Shown piece after piece: positions 1 to 5,761 of a stretch of 6,622 nucleotides of DNA. Origin of the DNA: CAYOEZ01 sp964402955 (lineage in GTDB: Bacteria; Chloroflexota; DTOL01; DAOUCN01); NCBI GenBank assembly GCA_964402955.1, contig CAYOEZ010000247.1:1-6622 (forward strand), written 5' to 3'. Each line of letters opens with the position of its first letter. Position 1 is the first letter of the stretch. The notes under the pieces were generated by a model. It was not told where the DNA came from and made no database searches. It worked only from the letters and a program-made list of their open reading frames with translations. Made by a program: the position numbers and the translations under genes.

Positions 1-56
<56 letters not shown>

Positions 57-64
57 AAATATGC

Positions 65-97
65 AACGCCGCCGGTGGTATTACGGCGGCGTTTTTT
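65..97 (+). terminator. Intrinsic terminator of the tRNA-Ser gene
   Basis: A perfect 10-bp GC-rich stem (65-74 pairing with 84-93) closes a 9-nt loop and runs into six T residues at 92-97, starting 10 nt after the tRNA CCA. This is a textbook rho-independent terminator. On the opposite strand the same hairpin is followed by GCATATTTTC, so it could also give weak termination of leftward transcription. Confidence 0.92.
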
Positions 98-133
98 CGT
101 GTGCGGCGACAGGAGTCGCTATCTGGAAACACA

Positions 134-166
134 ACAGCGACGCGCAGGGAAGACACGCGTCGCTGT
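134..166 (-). terminator. Hairpin, probable terminator of the rpsU-yqeY operon
   Basis: A perfect 11-bp inverted repeat (134-144 with 156-166, loop 11 nt) lies about 40 nt beyond the stop codon of the GatB/YqeY gene. On the minus strand it is followed by TGTGTTTCC, a poor U tract. The position and stem strength suggest transcription termination or 3'-end protection. The weak U tract leaves the mechanism uncertain. Confidence 0.6.
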
Positions 167-205
167 GCATGGGACTATGCATAGTACATCGGTGTAGTCG
201 GTTGT

Positions 206-658
206 TTACTTCTTTCCTGCCAGGAGAGATTGGACAGCCTGGCTGATCATACGGCCATCAGCCTTGCCCTTCAATTGAGGCACGAGCACCCCCATGACCT
301 TCCCCATGTCACTTGGACCTTTGGCCCCGACCTGGGTGATCACAGTGCGGGCATAGGCCTCAATCTCCTCAGCGGACATCTGCTGGGGAAGATAGGACAG
401 AAGGATGACCAATTCGGCCTCTTCCTTCTGCAATAAGTCCGGGCGATTGGCCTTGGCATACTCTGCCAGTGTATCGCGGTGGCTCTTGACGTCGCGGGCA
501 ATAACATCCAGAACGCCAGCATCGTCCAGTTCGTGGCCCTGCTCAATCTCAGCGTAGTTGATAGCAGAACGCACCATGCGTAGGACCGATAGACGCATCG
601 TATCCTTCTGGTGCATGGCATCATTTTGCTCTTTGAGCAACTTCTCTTTCAGGCTCAC
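206..658 (-). CDS. yqeY: GatB/YqeY domain-containing protein
   Basis: The 150-residue protein has the usual length of stand-alone YqeY proteins. These are helical cytoplasmic proteins related to the tail domain of GatB, the tRNA-dependent amidotransferase subunit. Recognisable stretches are the N-terminal MSLKEKLLKEQNDAMHQKD with the following LSVLRMVRSAI helix, the LLSYLPQQMSAEEIE segment near residues 85-100, and the GPSDMGKVMGVLVPQLKGKADG block near 113-136 that typifies the family C-terminal domain. The start is GTG at 658. An AGGAGT ribosome-binding site (669-664) sits 5 nt upstream and overlaps the stop codon of rpsU, so the two genes are very likely cotranscribed and translationally linked. 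The rpsU-yqeY pairing is known from other bacteria. The biochemical role of stand-alone YqeY is not firmly established; binding to tRNA or an amidotransferase-related role is inferred from homology only. Confidence 0.93.
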   Translation of the reverse strand: MSLKEKLLKEQNDAMHQKDTMRLSVLRMVRSAINYAEIEQGHELDDAGVLDVIARDVKSHRDTLAEYAKANRPDLLQKEEAELVILLSYLPQQMSAEEIEAYARTVITQVGAKGPSDMGKVMGVLVPQLKGKADGRMISQAVQSLLAGKK

Positions 659-667
659 GGCTGACTC

Positions 668-859
668 CTACCCGCGACGTGCGGCGGCAGCCGCCTTGCG
701 GCGACGCGCAGCTTCCTTCTTCTTGCGCTTGACGCTGGGCTTCTCATAGTGTTCGCGCCGGCGAGCTTCGGCTAGAATGCCGTCTTGCTGCACTTTCTTC
801 GTAAAACGCTTGAGTGCGCTCTCAAAGTTCTCGTTTTCACCAACGATGACCTCGGTCAC
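668..859 (-). CDS. rpsU: 30S ribosomal protein S21
   Basis: S21 is a small, very basic protein of the 30S subunit that helps mRNA recognition during initiation. The protein is 63 residues long if started at GTG 859. It carries the family core VIVGENENFESALKRF, a central REHYEKPS segment and a Lys/Arg/Ala-rich tail ending in AAAAARRG. Upstream alternatives are an ATG at 865 and one at 961. The GGAGGG ribosome-binding site (871-866) touches the 865 ATG directly but lies 6 nt from GTG 859. The 961 ATG falls inside the -10 box of the promoter, so it cannot be on the mRNA start side. GTG 859 is therefore preferred. The stop is 9 nt before the yqeY start. A consensus promoter about 100 bp upstream implies strong expression. 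Confidence 0.95.
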   Translation of the reverse strand: MTEVIVGENENFESALKRFTKKVQQDGILAEARRREHYEKPSVKRKKKEAARRRKAAAAARRG

Positions 860-865
860 ATACAT

Positions 866-874
866 CCCTCCTTT
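866..874 (-). promoter_or_regulatory. rpsU ribosome-binding site that decides the start
   Basis: On the minus strand the sequence reads AAAGGAGGG, directly abutting ATG (865) and 6 nt before GTG (859). The spacing favours initiation at GTG, giving an N-terminus that begins at the conserved TEVIVGENE segment. Confidence 0.75.
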
Positions 875-953
875 CTTCCGGCACAAAGCCAGACCTGGTT
901 GTTGTGGCCTTCCCTCACGCCCAACCTTGTCCAACCGCGGCACCGTTATTTGC
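875..953 (-). promoter_or_regulatory. rpsU 5' leader with possible stem-loop
   Basis: From the expected transcription start near 953 to the ribosome-binding site there are roughly 80 nt without a gene. On the minus strand, 925-901 can fold as GTTG-GGC, a 10-nt loop, then GCC-A-CAAC (7 bp with one bulged A). A second GGTTGG copy just upstream (935-930) offers a competing partner for the same CAAC arm. Ribosomal-protein leaders often bind their own product, so autoregulation is possible. No known leader motif is recognised here. Confidence 0.3.
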
Positions 954-959
954 CAAGAC

Positions 960-989
960 ATTATACTTCCATGATGGGCTATCTGTCAA
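960..989 (-). promoter_or_regulatory. Consensus sigma-70 promoter of rpsU-yqeY
   Basis: The minus strand has TTGACA at 989-984 and TATAAT at 965-960, separated by 18 bp; both hexamers match the consensus perfectly. Transcription would begin near 953. It lies in the gap between the end of the SulP transporter gene and rpsU, so the housekeeping pair has its own supply of transcript. Confidence 0.9.
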
Positions 990-1042
990 GGAAAAAGAGA
1001 CGTCTTTACGCAGTGGAGATCGTCGCAGATTCCGGACAGCGA

Positions 1043-2728
1043 CTAGTCCCCGTGCGTTCGTTCTGCGAGGATGATCTCCTGAGCGCGCGCCAGCGCCTGT
1101 TGAGTGGACGCGAACAGCACGTCGCTCGCCCGGAAGATGAGCTCTGCGCCGAGCATGCCCTCCAGCCCCGACGATTGCAGGGTGGCTTCGATCCCATCAC
1201 TCACGCCGCACATGAGCACGCGCGTGCCCGAGCGGTTGGCGTAGGTTACGATATGCTCGAGGGCGGCGACGCCTTCACTGTCCAGAATGCGCATGCGCCG
1301 CAGGCGCAAGATGAGCACCCGCACACCGGCGCCGATGATCTCGCGCACGCTCTGTTCCAGGTCGTCGGCGGCGCCAAATGAGAGTGTGCCTTCGACGTTG
1401 ACAATGGCGATAGCGGGTGGATTCTCCAGGATGTCAGTTCGGCTATGCTCAACGAAGCCGCCTGCCGGATTCTGGCTCAGGTAGGTGAGCTGAAGCTTGC
1501 TGCTTTCGAGCACATAGATGGCGATCGAGAGCAGCGCGCTCATGTAGATCGCAATGTGTAGCGGCAGCAACAATGTTGCCACAAATGTCACGGCCAGAAC
1601 CAGCCGGCTGGTCATCCCGCTCTGCCAGGCCAGCCGCAACTGGTGCCGGTTGACCAGGTTGTAGGCCGTGATGATGATAACGCCGGCCAGGCTGGCCACG
1701 GGGATGCTATCGAGCAGCGGCGCGAAGACAACGATACCCAGCAGAACAATGCTGCCAGCGGCCACGCCGGCCAGGCGCGTGCGGCCGCCGCTGCTGACGT
1801 TGACCGCGCTGCGCGATGGCGACCCCGACGAGGGAATGCACTGGAAGAACCCGCCCACCAATGAGGCCAGACCCTGGCCGATGAACTCGCGTGTCGGGTT
1901 GATGCGCTCGCCTGTGGATAGCGCGATGGCCTGGGCGATCGACATGGCCTCGACCAGGCTGAACAACGCCACTGCGCCGGCGCTTGGCAAGAGCGCCTGC
2001 CAGTCGGCCAGCGTTAGCGCCGGAACGTGAAGACTGAGGGTGGCCCCCTGCAGGCTGCCCAGGTCGCGCACCAGACGCAAGCCCTGGCCGGACCATTGGC
2101 CAAGGTATGCAATCGCGCCGACCGCGAAGATGGCGACGAGCTCCGCCGGCAGCTTCTTCTGTATGCGCTTGATGCTGAGCAGGAGCGCCATGGTCAGAGT
2201 GCTACTCAGCAGGGCGTAGATGTTCGCATGCTGCAGGCTGGTCAAGATGCCGACAACGAGGGCCGGCGCGCCGCCAGCCGTGGCGCGGGGCAATCCGAGA
2301 GCATTGCCGACCTGTCCGAGCACGATGAGCGTCGACGCTCCGGCCAGAAAGCCCATCAGGACGGAGTTCGAGACGTAGCGGATGATCCAGCCCAGCTTCA
2401 AGAACCCCAGCATAAGCTTGATCGCTCCGCTGAGGAGGGCAAGCGCGAAAACGGCCTGAACAAAGGCGGCCGGGTCCTTGAAGGATTGCAGAACATTGGC
2501 TGTTACCAGGGAGGTGGCATTGCTGGGGCCAGTGATAAGATACGATGAGCTGCCGCTGATCGCGCCGACAATCGTCGGTACAATGCCGGTATAGAGGCCA
2601 TAGATGGGGGCGACGCCGGCGATGGCGGCGTAGGCCATGCACTGCGGTGTGCCGACCATGGCGACGGTGAATCCGGCCACCATGTCGGCGGCAAACGACT
2701 GGCGCAGGCTCCTGAGCGAAAGTCTCAC
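1043..2728 (-). CDS. SulP-family anion transporter with C-terminal STAS domain
   Basis: This 561-residue inner-membrane protein belongs to the SulP/SLC26 family of sulfate, bicarbonate or dicarboxylate transporters. The first membrane segments carry the hallmark PQCMAYAAIAGVAPIYGLY (28-46) and SSYLITGP (61-68). The second transporter signature runs from SLVEAMSIAQAIA (257-269) through INPTREFIGQGLASLVGGFF to SGSPSRSAVN (301-310). Hydrophobic segments continue to about 407. The STAS domain follows (about 438-550), with the DSEG turn at 483-486 where this domain keeps its conserved Asp and small residue. Start choice: the frame is open back to 2923, but that stretch overlaps the upstream radical SAM gene and is not SulP-like. 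GTG 2728 has a GAAGGAA site (2740-2734) 5 nt upstream. It follows the anSME gene by 23 nt, as the last gene of the sulfatase operon. Sulfate is the likeliest substrate from context; specificity and direction cannot be read from the sequence. Confidence 0.92.
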   Translation of the reverse strand: MRLSLRSLRQSFAADMVAGFTVAMVGTPQCMAYAAIAGVAPIYGLYTGIVPTIVGAISGSSSYLITGPSNATSLVTANVLQSFKDPAAFVQAVFALALLSGAIKLMLGFLKLGWIIRYVSNSVLMGFLAGASTLIVLGQVGNALGLPRATAGGAPALVVGILTSLQHANIYALLSSTLTMALLLSIKRIQKKLPAELVAIFAVGAIAYLGQWSGQGLRLVRDLGSLQGATLSLHVPALTLADWQALLPSAGAVALFSLVEAMSIAQAIALSTGERINPTREFIGQGLASLVGGFFQCIPSSGSPSRSAVNVSSGGRTRLAGVAAGSIVLLGIVVFAPLLDSIPVASLAGVIIITAYNLVNRHQLRLAWQSGMTSRLVLAVTFVATLLLPLHIAIYMSALLSIAIYVLESSKLQLTYLSQNPAGGFVEHSRTDILENPPAIAIVNVEGTLSFGAADDLEQSVREIIGAGVRVLILRLRRMRILDSEGVAALEHIVTYANRSGTRVLMCGVSDGIEATLQSSGLEGMLGAELIFRASDVLFASTQQALARAQEIILAERTHGD

Positions 2729-2733
2729 TGGCG

Positions 2734-2740
2734 TTCCTTC
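2734..2740 (-). promoter_or_regulatory. SulP ribosome-binding site
   Basis: GAAGGAA on the minus strand lies 5 nt before GTG 2728 and 11 nt beyond the anSME stop codon. It supports the shorter SulP start over the ORF extension that runs back into the anSME gene. Confidence 0.7.
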
Positions 2741-2751
2741 GGGTAATGGCG

Positions 2752-4008
2752 CTATGCCGCGAATGTGCCCATGATCTCTGCCGGAGCGCGCCCTGCACGC
2801 AAGAGCGACGCCATCGTCTTCATTGGCTGGTCGATGTGGCTGAAGAAGGCCTTGTAGCCATCGCACAGATAGTTCAGGCCCGGCTCGCCGTTGCTGGTCT
2901 TGAGAATGCGGTCTTTGGGGCATGCTCCGTTACAGACGAAGCGCGCCGGGCAGACGCGGCACGTGTGGGGCAGCGCGTCGCGCTTGGCCTGGCCGAACGC
3001 ACGTTGCTGCGGCGAGGCAACCAGATCGGCCAGCGCTGTCTGCATCATGTTGCCCAAACGATAGCGCGGCTCGACGAAATGATCGCAGGCGTAGACAGCG
3101 CCGTCATGCTCCATCGCCATGGCCAGGCCGCAGGTCGGCTCAAAGATACACAGACCGGGGCGCTGGCCCAGCCAGGCAGCGAGGGCGACGTCAAACATCT
3201 GCACGAAGACCTTGCCGACGTCCCGCTTCACCCATTCAGCGAAGATGGCGATCAAAAAGCTACCATACTGTTTGCCCGTGACCGAGTGTTTGCTGACAGC
3301 CCATTCACCCCGCCGGCCTGGCAGCGGCGACTTCTCGACAATCGGGATAAACTGGATGAACTGTGTATCCACCTCGTCGCGCAGGAAGCGGTAGACCTGC
3401 AAAGGATGGGCGGCGTTGGCGGCGTGGACGCAAGCAAGAACGTTGAACTCGACCCGGTGCTTCTTGAGCAGCGCCAGGCCAGCCATCACGCGCTCAAAGC
3501 TGGGATTGCCGCCTTTGTCGACGCGATAGACGTCGTGCAACGCACGCGGGCCATCCAGGCTGAGACCGACCAAGAATTGATGGTCGTGCAGGAATTCGCA
3601 CCACTCGTCATCGAGCAGGACGCCGTTGGTCTGTAAGGCGTTCTTGATGATCAGGCTCGGCGCGCGGTATTTCTCCTGTAGCGCCAGAGCGCGGCGAAAG
3701 AAGTCGATCCCCATCAGCGTTGGCTCGCCGCCCTGCCAGGCAAATGTGACCTCAGGCGCCTGCTGCGCGGCGATGTACTGGCGGGTGAACTCTTCCAGAA
3801 CGGCGTCGCTCATGCGGAAAGCCGAGCCGGGGTACAACTCGTCCTTGCGCAGGTAGAAGCAGTAGCGGCAGCCCAGGTTGCACAAGGCCCCGCGCGGCTT
3901 GAGCATGACGTGAAACGCAGGGACGCGGGATGCGGGTTCCGGGTTCCGGGATCCGCCGCGATCCGTCAGCTCAGTTGGGGACTCCACAGTGCCTTTGGCA
4001 TTGCTCAT
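2752..4008 (-). CDS. Anaerobic sulfatase-maturating enzyme (radical SAM, SPASM domain)
   Basis: This 418-residue cytoplasmic enzyme oxidises the active-site Cys (or Ser) of a sulfatase to formylglycine using S-adenosylmethionine and iron-sulfur clusters, without oxygen. The radical SAM cluster motif CNLGCRYC places cysteines at 43, 47 and 50. GGEP, the SAM-binding motif, is at 93-96. The C-terminal SPASM region has cysteines at 287, 293, 308, 350, 353, 359, 363 and 382. Their spacing matches the pattern I recall for the Clostridium perfringens enzyme that holds two auxiliary [4Fe-4S] clusters. Asp309, directly after Cys308 in CDHF, matches the proposed catalytic base. ATG 4008 overlaps the sulfatase stop as ATGA, with only a weak ribosome-binding site, so translation is probably coupled. 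Residues 1-32 are not family-like, and 19-30 are encoded by heptad repeats. A start at Met35 is possible but lacks a ribosome-binding site. Confidence 0.94.
   Translation of the reverse strand: MSNAKGTVESPTELTDRGGSRNPEPASRVPAFHVMLKPRGALCNLGCRYCFYLRKDELYPGSAFRMSDAVLEEFTRQYIAAQQAPEVTFAWQGGEPTLMGIDFFRRALALQEKYRAPSLIIKNALQTNGVLLDDEWCEFLHDHQFLVGLSLDGPRALHDVYRVDKGGNPSFERVMAGLALLKKHRVEFNVLACVHAANAAHPLQVYRFLRDEVDTQFIQFIPIVEKSPLPGRRGEWAVSKHSVTGKQYGSFLIAIFAEWVKRDVGKVFVQMFDVALAAWLGQRPGLCIFEPTCGLAMAMEHDGAVYACDHFVEPRYRLGNMMQTALADLVASPQQRAFGQAKRDALPHTCRVCPARFVCNGACPKDRILKTSNGEPGLNYLCDGYKAFFSHIDQPMKTMASLLRAGRAPAEIMGTFAA
3920..3954. repeat. Five degenerate 7-bp tandem repeats inside the anSME gene
   Basis: On the plus strand the heptads read GGGACGC, GGGATGC, GGGTTCC, GGGTTCC, GGGATCC; two copies are identical and all start with GGG. 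They fall in frame in the anSME gene and encode residues 19-30 (GSRNPEPASRVP). This lies just before the conserved segment that leads into the radical SAM cysteines. Heptameric short tandem repeats are known as dispersed elements, for example in cyanobacteria. Whether this one belongs to a dispersed family is not visible in the window. Confidence 0.8.
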
Positions 4009-5480
4009 GTCTCGTCGGGGTGAAGCGCCGCCAGGCGGTCGGCGTGGTGAGAGCGTTCCGTCTCTCTGAGCCGGGCAAGATAGCCGCGCAGTTCACCGCG
4101 CGTGTGCAAGGGCCCGCCTTCACGCATGACGGTCATCAGCGGGTCGACGTCGCTCGAACTGGTCTGCATCATGTCGCGCAGCCAGGCGCTGAGCAGAGAA
4201 AGGGCGTGATTGGTCAGATCAGGTCGTTCTGCCGCAAGGTCATGCTGCTCGTGCGGATCGCGGGTGAGGTTGAAGAGCATGACCGGCTCCAGCATCTTGT
4301 AGCCGTCATGATATGTATTGAGGCACATGTACGACTCACCCTCGTGCTCAAAGCGCACGCCGCGCTGGCATGCCCATGCTCCCTGGCTGGTGACGAGGTA
4401 GTTGCGTCCCTGTTCGCCGCCGGCCCGTAGGGCAGGTGCAAATGAGCGGCCATCCCAGTTGGCGGGAACGTTGCCCCCCAGCATCTCAAGCAGCGTCGCG
4501 GCCCAGTCGACCTGGTAGTGCAATGCACGGTCAACGCGAGCCGCTGTTGTCAGGCCCGGCCAGTGCACAATCAGAGGCACGCGGCAGGTGACATGATCAG
4601 CCGTCTGATGGTCTCCCCATATATTGAGTTCGCCCAGGTTTTCGCCGTGGTCGGAGCTAATCATCACGACAATCTCGTCCAGCATGCCCAAGTTGTCCAG
4701 AGTATCCATCAGCCGGCCTACCCACTGATCGGCGTAGCGGATGCCACAGTCGTAGCCGTCAACCCACATCTTGACCGCGTCCATCGAGTCGAGTTGGGCC
4801 GGCACGCGCGGGTACTTTTCGTGGGTGGTTTCGCTGCCGTAACCATTGGGCTCCTGGGCGCTGTGCGGTCCGTACCCATTCCAGCATCGTTGGCGCACCT
4901 CTTCGGTCAACCAGACAGGCAGGGGAGCATCGGCGAAGGGGTTGCCGAGATCTTGCGGCGCGCGATAGGGTGTATGTGCATCCCAGACGTTGACGTGCAA
5001 CAACCAATTGTCACGGCGAGCATTGCGCTGCAACCAGCCAATGGCATGAGGCACAACCTCGTGTGCGCTCTCGTTGCCGCGCTTGCCCGTATCGAACATT
5101 TCGTGGTAGCCGCCATACCACCACCAGGCCGAATGCCGCTCAGCAAAGGGGCTGAAAGATGCAGTCCACAAGCCGGCAGTGCGTATCTGTCCGACCCAAC
5201 ATGTCCGTGCATAGGAGCTGGTGAAGTTGCGTTCCCGGCCTTCAATAAAGGGATCGGCTGCCGTGCCGCCGTGGCCGACGACGCCAGTGTGGAAGCCCAT
5301 CCGTCCGCTCCACATGGCGGAGCGTGAAGGCAAACAGGGCGCATCGCTGACGTAGCAGTTGTCGAAGCGCACTGCCTGCTGTGCAATGCGATCAATATGG
5401 GGACTGGTGTTGCGGTGATAACCGTAACAGCCAAGGTGATCGGGGCGCAGGGTGTCAATATCGATGTAGAGAACACGCAC
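4005..5480 (-). CDS. Cysteine-type sulfatase (formylglycine-dependent hydrolase), cytosolic
   Basis: The 491-residue protein is an alkaline-phosphatase-superfamily sulfatase that hydrolyses sulfate esters. The signature CLPSRSAMWSGR (49-60) has Cys49, to be converted to formylglycine, and the PSR that directs maturation. Metal-site residues are visible as DID at 7-9 and SSDHGE at 275-280 (Asp277, His278), and WDAHTPY (166-172) supplies a likely substrate-site His169. The C-terminus has the usual family tail with LFNLTRDPHEQHDLA (402-416). The stretch after the second metal motif reads IWGDHQTADH, where many sulfatases have Gly-Lys. Start: GTG 5480 has GGAGG (5490-5486) 5 nt upstream. ATG 5492 lacks a ribosome-binding site, and ATG 5582 lies in the -35 box. 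No signal peptide or lipobox is present, so the enzyme is inferred to act in the cytoplasm on imported substrate. The substrate is unknown; a phosphonate- or phosphate-ester hydrolase of the same superfamily is a less likely alternative. Confidence 0.93.
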   Translation of the reverse strand: MRVLYIDIDTLRPDHLGCYGYHRNTSPHIDRIAQQAVRFDNCYVSDAPCLPSRSAMWSGRMGFHTGVVGHGGTAADPFIEGRERNFTSSYARTCWVGQIRTAGLWTASFSPFAERHSAWWWYGGYHEMFDTGKRGNESAHEVVPHAIGWLQRNARRDNWLLHVNVWDAHTPYRAPQDLGNPFADAPLPVWLTEEVRQRCWNGYGPHSAQEPNGYGSETTHEKYPRVPAQLDSMDAVKMWVDGYDCGIRYADQWVGRLMDTLDNLGMLDEIVVMISSDHGENLGELNIWGDHQTADHVTCRVPLIVHWPGLTTAARVDRALHYQVDWAATLLEMLGGNVPANWDGRSFAPALRAGGEQGRNYLVTSQGAWACQRGVRFEHEGESYMCLNTYHDGYKMLEPVMLFNLTRDPHEQHDLAAERPDLTNHALSLLSAWLRDMMQTSSSDVDPLMTVMREGGPLHTRGELRGYLARLRETERSHHADRLAALHPDET

Positions 5481-5485
5481 GGTGG

Positions 5486-5490
5486 CCTCC
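5486..5490 (-). promoter_or_regulatory. Sulfatase ribosome-binding site that decides the start
   Basis: GGAGG on the minus strand lies 5 nt before GTG 5480. It is embedded in the four codons after the alternative ATG 5492 (ATG GAG GCC ACC GTG). Nothing purine-rich precedes ATG 5492. Starting at GTG gives MRVLYIDIDTLRPDHLG, the usual N-terminus for this kind of sulfatase. Confidence 0.75.
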
Positions 5491-5536
5491 ATGTGGCATG
5501 AAATGACTAAGGAAGAGCCGGCACAAGCGGTGAATG

Positions 5537-5553
5537 AGCATATGCTGTGCACA
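5537..5553. promoter_or_regulatory. Adjacent palindromes at the leftward transcription start, possible operator
   Basis: Two abutting perfect palindromes, AGCATATGCT (5537-5546) and TGTGCACA (5546-5553), lie immediately downstream of the -10 box of the leftward promoter and cover its expected start point. A repressor bound here would block the sulfatase operon. No regulator gene is in the window, and short palindromes can arise by chance. Confidence 0.35.
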
Positions 5554-5582
5554 TTATACACAACCAGTCGCCTATTTGACAA
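5553..5582 (-). promoter_or_regulatory. Promoter of the sulfatase operon
   Basis: On the minus strand TTGTCA (5582-5577, five of six consensus bases) and a perfect TATAAT (5558-5553) are separated by 18 bp. Transcription would start near 5546, leaving a leader of about 65 nt before the GTG at 5480. The -35 overlaps that of the divergent rightward promoter. Confidence 0.75.
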
Positions 5583-5604
5583 GCGCGGCCAGGAATGCTA
5601 CAAT
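5576..5604 (+). promoter_or_regulatory. Promoter of the ABC substrate-binding protein gene
   Basis: TTGACA (5576-5581, perfect) and TACAAT (5599-5604, five of six) are separated by the optimal 17 bp. Transcription would start near 5611. Its -35 hexamer shares 5 bp with the -35 of the oppositely directed sulfatase promoter. Confidence 0.85.
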
Positions 5605-5610
5605 CAATAA

Positions 5611-5750
5611 TGCCGGTTCCGATCACGAGTACTGGCGCTTCTTGTGCCGCTTGTCCCCCACGTTTTGTCTCACAGGGTGTGGTATGCCGAGGAGGTGCGA
5701 GGCAGCCAAGGATTGCCTGTCCACAGCATTGCTGCTACTTATTTTATCGA
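5611..5750 (+). promoter_or_regulatory. Long 5' leader of the substrate-binding protein mRNA
   Basis: About 150 nt separate the predicted transcription start from the ATG at 5762. Short potential stems are visible, such as GGCGC/GTGCC around 5634-5648 and AGGCA/TGCCT around 5699-5717. None is recognised as a known riboswitch. An ATG at 5684 is in frame with the main gene and open through to it (26 codons). It would add a Cys- and Arg-containing stretch before the signal peptide and has no good ribosome-binding site. It is taken as non-coding. Confidence 0.4.
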
Positions 5751-5755
5751 GGAGG
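5751..5755 (+). promoter_or_regulatory. Strong ribosome-binding site of the substrate-binding protein
   Basis: GGAGG (within GAGGAGG) lies 6 nt before ATG 5762, fixing this start over the in-frame ATG at 5684. Confidence 0.85.
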
Positions 5756-5761
5756 ATAAAC

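Noticed and set aside
106..119. GCGAC-AGGA-GTCGC mini hairpin between the two terminators
   Set aside because: Only 5 bp with no T run on either strand; too weak to assign a role.
61..246. Small plus-strand open frame after the tRNA
   Set aside because: It starts inside the terminator region, contains the terminator hairpin and ends inside yqeY antisense; no coding evidence.
860..961. N-terminal extension of S21 starting at an ATG at 961
   Set aside because: The ATG lies within the -10 box of a consensus promoter and the extension is not S21-like.
2729..2923. N-terminal extension of the SulP frame back to an ATG at 2923
   Set aside because: It overlaps the conserved 3' end of the anSME gene, encodes no SulP-like sequence, and the GTG at 2728 has a good ribosome-binding site.
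2746..3636. Plus-strand open frame of 296 codons opposite the anSME gene
   Set aside because: It is a shadow of the GC-rich antisense strand; the minus-strand frame carries all radical SAM and SPASM cysteines.
4518..5327. Plus-strand open frame of 269 codons opposite the sulfatase
   Set aside because: It is antisense to a well-supported sulfatase, and no recognisable domain or ribosome-binding site was seen.
5481..5582. N-terminal extension of the sulfatase from an ATG at 5582, including a hydrophobic patch that might pass for a signal peptide
   Set aside because: The ATG is inside the -35 box of the leftward promoter; the patch lacks a basic n-region followed by a continuous hydrophobic core; the internal GTG has the better ribosome-binding site.
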